Translations under genes and position numbers: made by a program
The notes under the pieces: model-generated
Database searches by the model: none
What the model saw: the letters and a program-made list of their open reading frames with translations, nothing else
What the model was told of the DNA's origin: nothing
Part shown: in pieces, positions 1-8,348 of the stretch
How positions within the stretch are numbered: position 1 is the stretch's first letter
How the letters are laid out: every line of letters starts with the position of its first letter
Source of the DNA: an uncultured Christensenella sp.
GTDB lineage: Bacteria > Bacillota > Clostridia > Christensenellales > CAG-917
DNA: 64,000 nt
Assembly: GCA_910578325.1 (NCBI GenBank)
Contig: CAJTQT010000002.1
Location: forward strand, 62,001 to 126,000
Direction of reading: 5' to 3'

Positions 1-1
1 G

Positions 2-715
2 TTTAAAGCGAAGAACGGTCTGGATGAATCCGTCAAATATACCGACGAAGAATTCCAGAGAATTTTCAAGCCCATTTACAAGAGTATGAACGACGCATAC
101 AAGTCTTTCGATCCTCTTGCCATTGAAATCGCGCTTGACAAACCCGATATGTTGCAGGCTATTTCCAACGGCGATTTCCCGATTGAACTTGCCGCGACTC
201 TGTTGCTTAAAACGTCCGGAAAGCCCAACGAGAGCGATCACAATCTGACTGTAAATCAAATTCTTTCTATGAACCTGCTTAAAATAGTCAACGTTGTGCT
301 CGACGCAGTAAACAACGGCCTCGATTTCAGCGATACCGCAAAACTCAACGAAATAGTAAACTCAATTCTTGTTTACAAAGAGTTTGACGGCATCAGATGG
401 AACATATTCAATATTCTCGGAAACAATATGCTTTTCCCCGACGTTGACCCCAACGCGGAAATAGTGCAGTACGTTTACAACGAATGGGGCGATATCGAGA
501 GCGAAGAAGTCATCGGCGCGGCTCTGGGCTATCAGGATATGGCGTGGCTTGACGGCATTCCGATGATGTTCTTTATCCCGCTTATGTCGATGAGAGTAGT
601 ATTCTACGTGTTCGCAGCATTGCTTACGCTGTTCGCGGTTGCGCAATACTTCGTATCGGAAGCATACGCAAACAAATTCTCCAAGACTTTCTCTTATATA
701 ATGCTTAAACACTGA
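2..715 (+). CDS. C-terminal part of an unknown membrane-anchored protein (5' end outside window)
   Basis: The reading frame is open from base 2, so the true start lies upstream; the first Met in view (base 86) is only internal. About 237 residues are visible. The visible part is mostly soluble and acidic, with helical stretches, then one strongly hydrophobic segment about 45 to 20 residues before the end (IPLMSMRVVFYVFAALLTLF and onward), then a short basic tail. I do not recognise the family and assign no function. A clear intrinsic terminator follows 25 bases after the stop, so this is the last gene of its transcript. Reading frame and stop are certain; identity is unknown. Confidence 0.7.
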   Translation, partial: FKAKNGLDESVKYTDEEFQRIFKPIYKSMNDAYKSFDPLAIEIALDKPDMLQAISNGDFPIELAATLLLKTSGKPNESDHNLTVNQILSMNLLKIVNVVLDAVNNGLDFSDTAKLNEIVNSILVYKEFDGIRWNIFNILGNNMLFPDVDPNAEIVQYVYNEWGDIESEEVIGAALGYQDMAWLDGIPMMFFIPLMSMRVVFYVFAALLTLFAVAQYFVSEAYANKFSKTFSYIMLKH

Positions 716-739
716 CGTGTTTGAGAATCTCCCGAGAAG

Positions 740-766
740 AGCGCTTACTATATAAGCGCTTTTTTC
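740..766 (+). terminator. Intrinsic terminator after the first gene
   Basis: An 8-bp perfect stem (AGCGCTTA / TAAGCGCT, 740-747 with 753-760), a 5-base loop and a run of T at 761-765. It ends the upstream transcript and insulates it from the switch region that follows. Confidence 0.9.
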
Positions 767-816
767 GTATAAAAATGTGTGTATCAAAACCGTGAATTTA
801 ACAAAAATTTGTTCAT

Positions 817-840
817 CTATTAAACATTTAGATGTATTTT
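817..840 (+). repeat. Left 24-bp arm of a perfect inverted repeat flanking a promoter
   Basis: Bases 817-840 are the exact reverse complement of 964-987 (24 of 24 bases), with 123 bp between them. The arm contains an imperfect dyad, AAACAT-TTAG-ATGTATT, of the kind bound by tyrosine recombinases around a crossover core. Two further matched positions lie just outside after one mismatch. With the promoter inside, this looks like the boundary of an invertible element. Confidence 0.9.
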
Positions 841-927
841 CCACGCATAAAATCCGTGAAATCTTACGCGCAATCACCTTTATGCATTATTTTGATATGT
901 ATTTACGAATGGATTAGTCTGTGACGG

Positions 928-956
928 TTGATTTTTTTTAATAAAGAAACTATAAT
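928..956 (+). promoter_or_regulatory. Strong promoter inside the inverted repeats, facing the surface lipoprotein gene
   Basis: TTGATT at 928-933, a 17-base spacer and TATAAT at 951-956. Transcription would start near 963, at the inner edge of the right repeat arm, and run into the lipoprotein gene at 1024. In this orientation the gene would be on. If the segment were inverted, the promoter would point left, toward the terminator at 740-766. Confidence 0.85.
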
Positions 957-963
957 TTATATT

Positions 964-987
964 AAAATACATCTAAATGTTTAATAG
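964..987 (-). repeat. Right 24-bp arm of the perfect inverted repeat
   Basis: Exact reverse complement of 817-840. It lies between the predicted transcription start and the ribosome site of the downstream gene, so it would form the 5' end of the leader mRNA. Confidence 0.9.
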
Positions 988-1023
988 GTGTATTTTCGCG
1001 TTTAATATCAGAGGTGGGTTATA

Positions 1024-4000
1024 ATGAAGAGAAAATCATTTGCAATTTTGATTTCGGTTATTTTGTGCATAAGTCTTTGCCTGTTTGTGCTTGTTGCCTG
1101 CGACGAGCAGAACGGCACCGAGGCTCACGAGCACAGTTTTGCAAAGTGGTCTTATGACGATTACGAGCACTGGCGCGAGTGCAATGCGGCAAACTGTCCG
1201 TCGCCCGAGAATGACAGAGGCGCGCACGAGTTTGACGCAAACGGCAAATGCTTCTGCGGTTTTGTACGGGCAGGACAGGAAGAAGAGCATATCCACGAGT
1301 TGAACCATTTTGATGCCGTGGAAGTAAACTGTGAGCGCGACGGCAATATCGAATACTGGCTTTGCAAAAAATGCGGGCTGTATTTTTCGGACGCCGAAGC
1401 GAAAATAACTGTGAATGCCTCCGACGTATTTACTTATTCTGAAGGACACGATATGAACTACCGCGGTAGGAAAGACGCGACCTGTACGGAAGTCGGTTGG
1501 AATGATTACGAATTCTGCACCCGCTGCGACTATTCCACGTATAAAGAAATTCCTGCTCTCGACCACGATATAATACATTTTGACACCAAAAAGCCGACTT
1601 GTACCGAAGACGGTTGGGATGCGTATGAAATGTGCACGAGATGCGACTATAACACGCTTACAAACTATTATCCGTCAGACGGGCACGCTTTGATTCCGCA
1701 CGACGGCAAAGACGCTACGTGCACCGAGTCGGGATGGCTATATTACGAGACTTGTGAGAAGTGCGATTATAATACTTATCAGGAACTGTATCCTCTTCAA
1801 CACGATTTGAGTTTTTATTCGAGAAAGGACCCAACCTGTACGGAAGACGGTTGGTTTGATTATGAAATTTGCACCCGTCCCGATTGCGGATATAGCACTT
1901 ATGCCGTGTTGGAAAAGTTGGGACATATTCTGTATCAACATGGTGGACGTCCTGTATCCTGTGAGTTGGACGGTTGGGAGCCGTATGAGGAATGCATTCG
2001 CGAAGAATGCGGGTATTCTACTTTTGAAAATATACCCGCGATAGGACATAACGTTGTTACGGATTTTGCCGTAGAGCCTACCTGTGCGGCGGAGGGCAAG
2101 ACGGAGGGTTCACATTGCGAAAATTGCGGTCTTGTTTATACGCCGCAGTACAGCATTCCAAAACTTCCGCACGTAAGCGGAAACTGGACTATGACGGGAA
2201 CAACGCACTCGGGCGAGTGCACCGTCTGTCATATGGAAGTCAAAGGACCGCACGACTGGAGTTATAATATCTGTACCGAGTGCGAGTATACGGGATATGA
2301 AGAGGGCGATACCCGCGGACTTAATATGTCCGTACACTCTGAAAACGGAGTGCAGGTAGGATACGCAGTGTACGGTTTGGGTACTGCTACGGACACCGAT
2401 ATCAGAATTCCGTCAACGTACAACGGATTGCCGGTAAGTTATATTTACATACTGAGTCAAAGTCTCAATACGAGTATAACAAGCGTGTATGTTCCCGACA
2501 GTGTTGTGGGTATGGAAGACGGTGCGTTTTCAAGATGCAGGTCGCTCAAAGAAGTTCGGTTGTCGGAAAATATAACCGAAATTTCCGATCGGGCTTTTAA
2601 CTTGTGTGGGAATCTCGAAAGTATAAATATTCCGTTCGGAGTGAAAAGCATAGGGGAGCGCGCCTTCTTTGAGTGTCGCGCTTTGAAGAATATCGTAATA
2701 CCCGACGGTGTGAAGAGTATAGGGGAGCGCGCATTCTATCTGTGCAGTTCGTTGACGGAAATCATTTTACCCGAAAGCGTAACGCAGGTCGGACAAGGGG
2801 CGTTTGCAAGTTGTACAAACGTCACCGATGTTTCTATACCGAGCACTTTGTACGATATCGGAGCGGAGGTTTTCAAAGATTGCAGTAAAATAAACTATAA
2901 CACAGACGAATACGGCTTATTGAATTATCTTGGAAATGAAGATAATCCCTATCATCTGCTTATAGGTGCGAAAAAAGATATAAACGCAACTTCTCTTGCG
3001 GTGAATAATCTGACAAAAGTTATTTCCGATTACCCGTTTATATCGTGTACTGAAACGCTGACGTCGTTAACGCTCGGAAACGTGTGCAGAATAAACGAAG
3101 GTCTGATTGCAGATTGTACCAAAATTACGAGCATAACTATTCCGGATACTGTGGAAAAAATCGGTCATTCCGCTTTCAAGGGATGCAGTTCGCTGACTGA
3201 AATCAATCTTCCCGACAGTATTACGGAAATTTCGCATTCGATGTTTATGGGATGCAGTTCGCTGACGGAAATAATTATTCCCGACAGCATTTCGGACATT
3301 CCGTATTTGATGCTTATGGGATGCAGTTCGCTCGCTTCCGTCACGTTGCCGAGTATGTGTACAACCATTTCATATTCAGCATTCGAAGAATGCGTTTCGT
3401 TAAACTCGGTTTATATTCCCGATACGGTCGAATTTATAGATTACAGAGCGTTTTACGGCTGTACCGCGCTGACAAGTATAACAATAAATTCAAGAGTGAC
3501 GAAAATTTCGCATTCCACTTTTTCAAATTGTGCCGAACTTTCGGAAGTTACGATTCTGGGCAGTATAACGGAAATCGGAGCAAGTGCATTCGTAGGCTGT
3601 TTAAAACTTGAAAATTTTGAGTTCCCCGAAAGCGTTTCAAAGATCGGGGATTCCGCATTTTACGGTTGTTCTGCATTGAACAGTATAAGACTGCCTGAAA
3701 ACTTAACGAATATAGGCAGTGCTGCTTTTAGAAATTGCGCTGCCTTGACAAGCATCAGATTGCCTGATAGCGTAATCAGTGTAGGCGATCAAGCCTTTGA
3801 GAATTGTAAATCCATTGAAGAAATGATTCTTTCAAGCAATTTGGAAGGCATACCTTCGAATTTTATGTACAACTGTACTGCACTCAAAAGCATTGTTATT
3901 CCTGATTCTGTAACGTACATCGGTTCCGGTGCTTTTGTAAACTGTTCGCTGATTACGGAAGTTATAATCCCCGACAACGTCGTGAGTATAGCGTCCGGTA

Positions 4001-5682
4001 GAGGCAGCGGCACATTCGAAAACTGCACGGGAATAGTGAATCTTGTAATAGGCAATAACGTAGAACATATAGGTGATAATAGTTTTTACAATTGTACGGG
4101 GCTCACATCTGTAACGTTGCCGAATACGCTGATAACTCTCGGCGGAAGTGTATTTAGAGGATGTGCAAACATATCTGAAATAACTTTCGGCGACCGCTTG
4201 CAGGAAATCGGCGCTCAAGCGTTTGACGGTTGTTCGTCTTTGACTTCCTTATACATTCCGGACGGTGTAAGCAATATCGGCTGGGGCGCATTCCGTAACT
4301 GCGAAAATGTAACGGAAATGCATTTCCCTGCCAACTTGCAACAGGTCAGCGCTTATATGTGTTACAATATGAAAAAGTTGACCGATGTCGAAATACATTA
4401 CGGCGCAACGTCTATAGGCAACAACGCGTTTGACGGTTGCTCTTCGATAAAAACGCTCTCTATACCGGAAACTGTTACGTCAGTGGGAGACGAAGCATTT
4501 AGATACTGTATGTATGTCGAGATTGCGACGATTCCCGCAGCCGCGTTTTATGAATTATTTAGGGGGTGGAGGATTAGTCCGTCCTCTGTGCCTATCAATT
4601 CTTGCAATACCGTAACCGATTTAACTATTGCGGGCGGGGGAGATATTCCCGACAGTTCAAGCGGTGGGTTTGATGTATTGAAAAACCTTGTTATAAGAAA
4701 CGTCGATAGGATCGGAAACCGCGCGTTTTCTAACTCCAAAGCGATTGAAAACGTCACGTTTGAAAACATAAAAGAAATCGGAGAGAGCACCTTCGAGGGA
4801 TGCGGCTCTATGCTTAGTGCGGTGCTTCCGCAGGGATTGCAGAAAATAGGCGACTTTGCGTTTAAGGGATGCGGATTTATCACCGAATTTTACATCCCCG
4901 GAAGCGTAGAGGAAATAGGAAAGGGCGTGCTTACGGAATATTCCGGTTATTATATAGAAGGAGACGGAGGGGAAATTCTTCCGGTAATTAAACCGTTAAA
5001 TCTGACGGTCGACAGCGAAAATCCGAGATACTACGGCAATAACTTTATAGTAGACAGTTATACTAAAACCTTGATATTCAGTTATCAGGGAAATTGGGAA
5101 GGAGATATCGAAACTATCGGAGAGTATGCTTGCGTGAAAGGATTTAATAATATTCCGGAAACTGTAAAGTATATAGAAAATTATGCGTTTTACGGCTGTC
5201 GCATAAAAGATTTGATAATACCCGATAACGTAGTCAGCATAGGCGATTACGCATTTAGTGCTGACCTTGATGACTTTGGCAAAGGTATAGGTAGCATCAA
5301 ATATATATCTAAAAATTTAACTCATTTAGGAATGGGAGCGTTTGTGGGCTGTAATGCAGGGGAATTTGAAATCTGGGACGATAATATCGTGTTGCCTGAG
5401 GGCATTACGGAAATTAGTATGATGGCGTTTGCGCGTAGCGGTTTGAAATCTATAACGCTACATTCCGGTTTGCAAAGTATAAAAATGGAAGCATTTTTCC
5501 ATTGTCAGGATCTGGAAGATATTTATTATGAAGGAACCAAAGAGCAATGGAATCTTATTCCGAAAGACGCTGGATGGAATGGACATATTCCCCATATAAT
5601 AAATGGCGACGATACACGAGTTCTTCATTTTACCGTGCATTGTACCGACGGGGATTTGGATAAGGACGGCAACGAAATTTAA
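1024..5682 (+). CDS. BspA-like leucine-rich-repeat surface lipoprotein
   Basis: A 1552-residue secreted protein. The N-terminus is a lipoprotein signal: basic MKRK, a hydrophobic core and a lipobox LVAC with Cys26 as the likely lipidation site. Residues about 35-420 hold Cys/His-rich modules, including at least six units of about 40 residues with the pattern H..(10-12)..TCTExGWxxYExCxRCDYxTY. Residues about 430-1530 are many LRR_5 (BspA/TpLRR) repeats of about 23 residues with the signature I(G/S)xxAFxxCxSLxxIxIPxSVxxI. The end carries the family's usual Y.GT..QW..I module. GAGGTG at 1011-1016 is the ribosome site. Such proteins usually act in adhesion to host or community surfaces; the ligand here is unknown. 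Its only visible promoter lies inside an inverted-repeat segment, so phase-variable expression is likely. A hairpin terminator follows. Confidence 0.92.
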   Translation: MKRKSFAILISVILCISLCLFVLVACDEQNGTEAHEHSFAKWSYDDYEHWRECNAANCPSPENDRGAHEFDANGKCFCGFVRAGQEEEHIHELNHFDAVEVNCERDGNIEYWLCKKCGLYFSDAEAKITVNASDVFTYSEGHDMNYRGRKDATCTEVGWNDYEFCTRCDYSTYKEIPALDHDIIHFDTKKPTCTEDGWDAYEMCTRCDYNTLTNYYPSDGHALIPHDGKDATCTESGWLYYETCEKCDYNTYQELYPLQHDLSFYSRKDPTCTEDGWFDYEICTRPDCGYSTYAVLEKLGHILYQHGGRPVSCELDGWEPYEECIREECGYSTFENIPAIGHNVVTDFAVEPTCAAEGKTEGSHCENCGLVYTPQYSIPKLPHVSGNWTMTGTTHSGECTVCHMEVKGPHDWSYNICTECEYTGYEEGDTRGLNMSVHSENGVQVGYAVYGLGTATDTDIRIPSTYNGLPVSYIYILSQSLNTSITSVYVPDSVVGMEDGAFSRCRSLKEVRLSENITEISDRAFNLCGNLESINIPFGVKSIGERAFFECRALKNIVIPDGVKSIGERAFYLCSSLTEIILPESVTQVGQGAFASCTNVTDVSIPSTLYDIGAEVFKDCSKINYNTDEYGLLNYLGNEDNPYHLLIGAKKDINATSLAVNNLTKVISDYPFISCTETLTSLTLGNVCRINEGLIADCTKITSITIPDTVEKIGHSAFKGCSSLTEINLPDSITEISHSMFMGCSSLTEIIIPDSISDIPYLMLMGCSSLASVTLPSMCTTISYSAFEECVSLNSVYIPDTVEFIDYRAFYGCTALTSITINSRVTKISHSTFSNCAELSEVTILGSITEIGASAFVGCLKLENFEFPESVSKIGDSAFYGCSALNSIRLPENLTNIGSAAFRNCAALTSIRLPDSVISVGDQAFENCKSIEEMILSSNLEGIPSNFMYNCTALKSIVIPDSVTYIGSGAFVNCSLITEVIIPDNVVSIASGRGSGTFENCTGIVNLVIGNNVEHIGDNSFYNCTGLTSVTLPNTLITLGGSVFRGCANISEITFGDRLQEIGAQAFDGCSSLTSLYIPDGVSNIGWGAFRNCENVTEMHFPANLQQVSAYMCYNMKKLTDVEIHYGATSIGNNAFDGCSSIKTLSIPETVTSVGDEAFRYCMYVEIATIPAAAFYELFRGWRISPSSVPINSCNTVTDLTIAGGGDIPDSSSGGFDVLKNLVIRNVDRIGNRAFSNSKAIENVTFENIKEIGESTFEGCGSMLSAVLPQGLQKIGDFAFKGCGFITEFYIPGSVEEIGKGVLTEYSGYYIEGDGGEILPVIKPLNLTVDSENPRYYGNNFIVDSYTKTLIFSYQGNWEGDIETIGEYACVKGFNNIPETVKYIENYAFYGCRIKDLIIPDNVVSIGDYAFSADLDDFGKGIGSIKYISKNLTHLGMGAFVGCNAGEFEIWDDNIVLPEGITEISMMAFARSGLKSITLHSGLQSIKMEAFFHCQDLEDIYYEGTKEQWNLIPKDAGWNGHIPHIINGDDTRVLHFTVHCTDGDLDKDGNEI

Positions 5683-5721
5683 ACGTCTGTTGTCTTATAA
5701 ACGCATAGATAATCAAGAGTT

Positions 5722-5752
5722 ATGAAATCCGCCGATTTTAGGCGGATTTCAT
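5722..5752 (+). terminator. Hairpin terminator after the lipoprotein gene
   Basis: A 12-bp perfect stem (ATGAAATCCGCC / GGCGGATTTCAT) with a 7-base loop, followed by the AT-rich ATTATATT rather than a pure T run. Confidence 0.7.
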
Positions 5753-5790
5753 ATTATATTCGGAAACAGTATGATTTTTTATAAAACATA

Positions 5791-5819
5791 TTGATTTACC
5801 GCGTATTATTTCTTATAAT
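5791..5819 (+). promoter_or_regulatory. Promoter of the first hypB, giving a leaderless mRNA
   Basis: TTGATT (5791-5796), a 17-base spacer and TATAAT (5814-5819). Only six bases separate the -10 box from the ATG at 5826, so the expected start point is the ATG itself. Confidence 0.8.
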
Positions 5820-5825
5820 TTCACT

Positions 5826-6500
5826 ATGGAAAATATTAAAGTTGTTGAAATCAAAGAGGATATCGCATCCCGAAATAACGAACAGGCTCAGTCTATAAAG
5901 GACGAACTTAAAAGAAAGAAAGTGTTTTTCCTCAACGTTATGTCCTCGCCGGGGAGCGGCAAGACGACGCTTATAGTAAATCTTGTCAACCGACTGAAAA
6001 ACGATTATAGAATAGGCGTAATAGAGGCTGATATAGATTCTGACGTCGACGCGCATACCGTTGCGGAAAAAACAGGCGTGAAAACCGTGCAGATACACAC
6101 TGCGGGAGCGTGTCATCTTACCTGTCAGATGGCAAACGAATCGCTTTCGGCTCTCGGAATAGACGGACTCGATTTCGTCATACTCGAAAATATCGGCAAC
6201 CTTGTCTGTCCTGCGGAGTTCGATACGGGAGCAAGCGCGAATCTGGTCATACTGTCTGTGCCCGAAGGCGATGACAAACCGCTCAAATATCCGTTGATGT
6301 TTGAGGTTGCGACGGCTGTCGCGATTACGAAGACCGACGTTTTGCCTATATTCGATTTTTCGTTTGAGAATATTGAAAATAACTTGCGCATACGCAATCC
6401 GCACGCGCCGATATTCTATACTTCGGCATTGAAAGACGATGGTATTGACGCGCTCGAAACGTATTTGCGAGGCGAAATCGCAAAAGCGATAAAAGACTGA
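5826..6500 (+). CDS. hypB: HypB-type nickel-insertion GTPase, copy 1
   Basis: A 224-residue SIMIBI-class GTPase. HypB proteins use GTP hydrolysis to help load nickel into [NiFe]-hydrogenase or other nickel enzymes, together with HypA. Walker A is SSPGSGKTT (residues about 40-48). The EADIDSDVDA switch region, ENIGNLVCPAEFDTG and SVPEGDDKPLKYP blocks are all present. The metal-site region reads CHLTC rather than the usual CHLDA. The base-recognition motif usually reads NKxD but here is TKTD (residues about 166-169), which may alter nucleotide preference. There is no His-rich N-terminus. No Shine-Dalgarno precedes the ATG; the promoter position predicts a leaderless mRNA. A second hypB lies 1.8 kb downstream and hypA 6 kb downstream. 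Family assignment is secure; the client enzyme is not visible. Confidence 0.9.
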   Translation: MENIKVVEIKEDIASRNNEQAQSIKDELKRKKVFFLNVMSSPGSGKTTLIVNLVNRLKNDYRIGVIEADIDSDVDAHTVAEKTGVKTVQIHTAGACHLTCQMANESLSALGIDGLDFVILENIGNLVCPAEFDTGASANLVILSVPEGDDKPLKYPLMFEVATAVAITKTDVLPIFDFSFENIENNLRIRNPHAPIFYTSALKDDGIDALETYLRGEIAKAIKD

Positions 6501-6512
6501 ATCCGCCGTTTT

Positions 6513-6537
6513 GCAAACCGCCGAACCGTCGGTTTGC
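6513..6537 (+). terminator. Possible terminator hairpin after hypB copy 1
   Basis: An 8-bp perfect stem GCAAACCG / CGGTTTGC with a 9-base loop. There is no T run after it, so termination is uncertain. Confidence 0.4.
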
Positions 6538-6650
6538 GCGTTATTTGAGGATAATCGCGGAAAATTATTATGAAAAACTGCTATTTTGCAAAAAAACAGT
6601 CAAAATTCGCGGTCATTTTTGCAATAGGCATTTACATTTAATTAAACGAG

Positions 6651-6678
6651 TTGTAAAATAAAACCATAAAAATATAAT
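6651..6678 (+). promoter_or_regulatory. Promoter of the flavin oxidoreductase gene
   Basis: TTGTAA (6651-6656), a 16-base spacer and TATAAT (6673-6678). A strong GAGGAGG ribosome site follows at 6686-6692, ahead of the ATG at 6699. Confidence 0.7.
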
Positions 6679-6698
6679 TTTCCAAGAGGAGGAAGAAT

Positions 6699-8078
6699 AT
6701 GAAAGACTTAAATCAAAGGATTTGTATCATCGGTGGCGGTCCCGCCGGTACGAGTGCTGCAATGTACTTGGAAAAGAAGGGATATACCAACTACGTCATT
6801 TATGAAAAATCCGATCACGTCGGCGGTAAGGCGTTTTCTCCCAAAATGAGAGTGAAAACCGCGGACGGCAAGTGGGAAGAGCGCACCATCGAAATGGGCG
6901 CGGTTATGGGTTGCGATACGTATTTTGCCGTTCAGGAATGCGAAGTGTTCGGCGGTACGACTCACCTTGACGGACCTCCTATGGGACGTAAATTTATGAT
7001 GACAGACGGCACGCCTCAGAAACTGTCTCCCGTTGCGATGCTCAAAAAAGTTATGAAAATGAACAAACTTTCCAGACTTCTCAACAAGAAATACTACGGT
7101 TACGACGTCAACGGTCACCGCGGCGTTGCGCAGGGTAAGTACGAAGGTATGTGCCCCTCGCCCAAAATGAAACTTAAACGCATCAAGGGCGTAAACCCCA
7201 ACCTTAAAGATTTGAGTATGCCTTTTTCCGAGTTCCTCAAACTCAATAAATGCGAGGACGCGGTCACCGTTTGGAAAGGACCTTTTACGTCTTTCGGTTA
7301 CGGCTATTTCGATGAAATCCCCGCGGCGTACGTGCTCAAATATCTCGACGCGTTTACCGTAAGACAATTCCTGTCCACCGGTAAACTCTGGACTTGGAAA
7401 AACGGAACGCAGTCCATCTGGGAAGGCGTAAACGCACACCTCAAAAACCCCGCGATTCTCAACTCCGAGGTTACCAACGTCAGAAGAACCGAGGACAAGG
7501 TATACGTGACTGTCAACGGCACGGAGGAAGAGTTTGATAAACTCATCATCTGCACGCCGCTTGAAATGTTCCTCGAATACGGTGATCCGCGCGCGGAGGA
7601 AACCGAACTCTTCAACAAGATTCAAAACAAAAAGTATTTCACGATGGCTGTCAGAACGGCAGAAGGCAACACTCCCGAAATTTCGTATTACTTCTTCGAG
7701 AATATGACAAACGAAACCCGCGGTCACCTTATGGTTTTCTATCACCGTTGGCCGCAGGAAGAAGTCACCGACCAGCCTGTCGTTACGTTTACGTTGCGTA
7801 ATCACGAGGGTATGGAAGACGTTCCTTTCGAAGTTGCAAGAGACACCACGCTCGCCGATATGGAGAAGTGCGGAAGAAAGGTTGAGGAAGTTGAGAGAAT
7901 CGACGACTGGTATTATTTCCCGCACGTCGGCTCCAAAGACTATGCTGACGGCTGGTATGACAAAGTCGAAGCGATGCAGGGCAAGGATAACACCTTCTAT
8001 GCAGGCGAAGTTATGGCGTTCGGCGATATGGAAGAAACCGTCGAATACAGCAGAGACCTCGTACACAGATTCTTTTGA
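6699..8078 (+). CDS. FAD-dependent amine-oxidase-like oxidoreductase
   Basis: A 459-residue protein with an N-terminal dinucleotide-binding fold: IIGGGPAGTSAAMYLEKKG (residues about 10-28), then the E-K-x-x-H-V-G-G-K segment typical of the flavin amine oxidase/phytoene desaturase superfamily. A late YAGEVMAFGDMEETVEYS block resembles the C-terminal FAD-contact motif of that family. There is no signal peptide or membrane segment, so it should be cytosolic. The substrate cannot be told from sequence. It sits between two hypB genes and upstream of a large Fe-S/FAD oxidoreductase and hypA, which suggests a shared redox role. It has its own promoter, a strong GAGGAGG ribosome site and a strong terminator, so it is a separate transcript. 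Fold confident, substrate unknown. Confidence 0.8.
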   Translation: MKDLNQRICIIGGGPAGTSAAMYLEKKGYTNYVIYEKSDHVGGKAFSPKMRVKTADGKWEERTIEMGAVMGCDTYFAVQECEVFGGTTHLDGPPMGRKFMMTDGTPQKLSPVAMLKKVMKMNKLSRLLNKKYYGYDVNGHRGVAQGKYEGMCPSPKMKLKRIKGVNPNLKDLSMPFSEFLKLNKCEDAVTVWKGPFTSFGYGYFDEIPAAYVLKYLDAFTVRQFLSTGKLWTWKNGTQSIWEGVNAHLKNPAILNSEVTNVRRTEDKVYVTVNGTEEEFDKLIICTPLEMFLEYGDPRAEETELFNKIQNKKYFTMAVRTAEGNTPEISYYFFENMTNETRGHLMVFYHRWPQEEVTDQPVVTFTLRNHEGMEDVPFEVARDTTLADMEKCGRKVEEVERIDDWYYFPHVGSKDYADGWYDKVEAMQGKDNTFYAGEVMAFGDMEETVEYSRDLVHRFF

Positions 8079-8097
8079 TAGAATTAATTCAGACGTA

Positions 8098-8129
8098 AAG
8101 GCAGGCTATCGCAGGATAGCCTGTCTTTT
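8098..8129 (+). terminator. Intrinsic terminator after the flavin oxidoreductase
   Basis: A long stem centred on CAGGCTATC-GCAG-GATAGCCTG (8102-8110 with 8115-8123), extended by outer pairs that include TCTTTT. Confidence 0.85.
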
Positions 8130-8312
8130 GAAATTCGAAACTTTGAATACGGCGGCTTGAAATCGGGAAACAGTATATGCTCTTTGCGCGCCGTATGTGA
8201 CATCAAAGCAAGCAAACGCTCATAATATTATTAACGGAGCGGAAAATACGGCGGTTTTCCGAGTAAAATTATGGATAATGCAAAATATAGCGATAAATAG
8301 TGAAAATTGCTC

Positions 8313-8341
8313 TTTATTTATTTATAGTTTTACTGTATAAT
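8313..8341 (+). promoter_or_regulatory. Promoter of the second hypB, probably leaderless
   Basis: TATAAT at 8336-8341 with TTTATT at 8313-8318 (17-base spacer). The ATG at 8349 is seven bases past the -10 box. An upstream ATG at 8340 overlaps the -10 box and cannot be in the transcript. Confidence 0.65.
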
Positions 8342-8348
8342 GTTAAAT

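Noticed and set aside
6708..8066. A 452-codon open frame on the minus strand opposite the flavin oxidoreductase
   Set aside because: It is the antisense shadow of a clearly recognisable FAD protein, with no ribosome site and no family signature; long antisense frames arise from codon bias here.
8340..8348. ATG at 8340 as the start of hypB copy 2
   Set aside because: It overlaps the -10 box of the only good promoter, so it would not be in the transcript; the ATG at 8349 fits.
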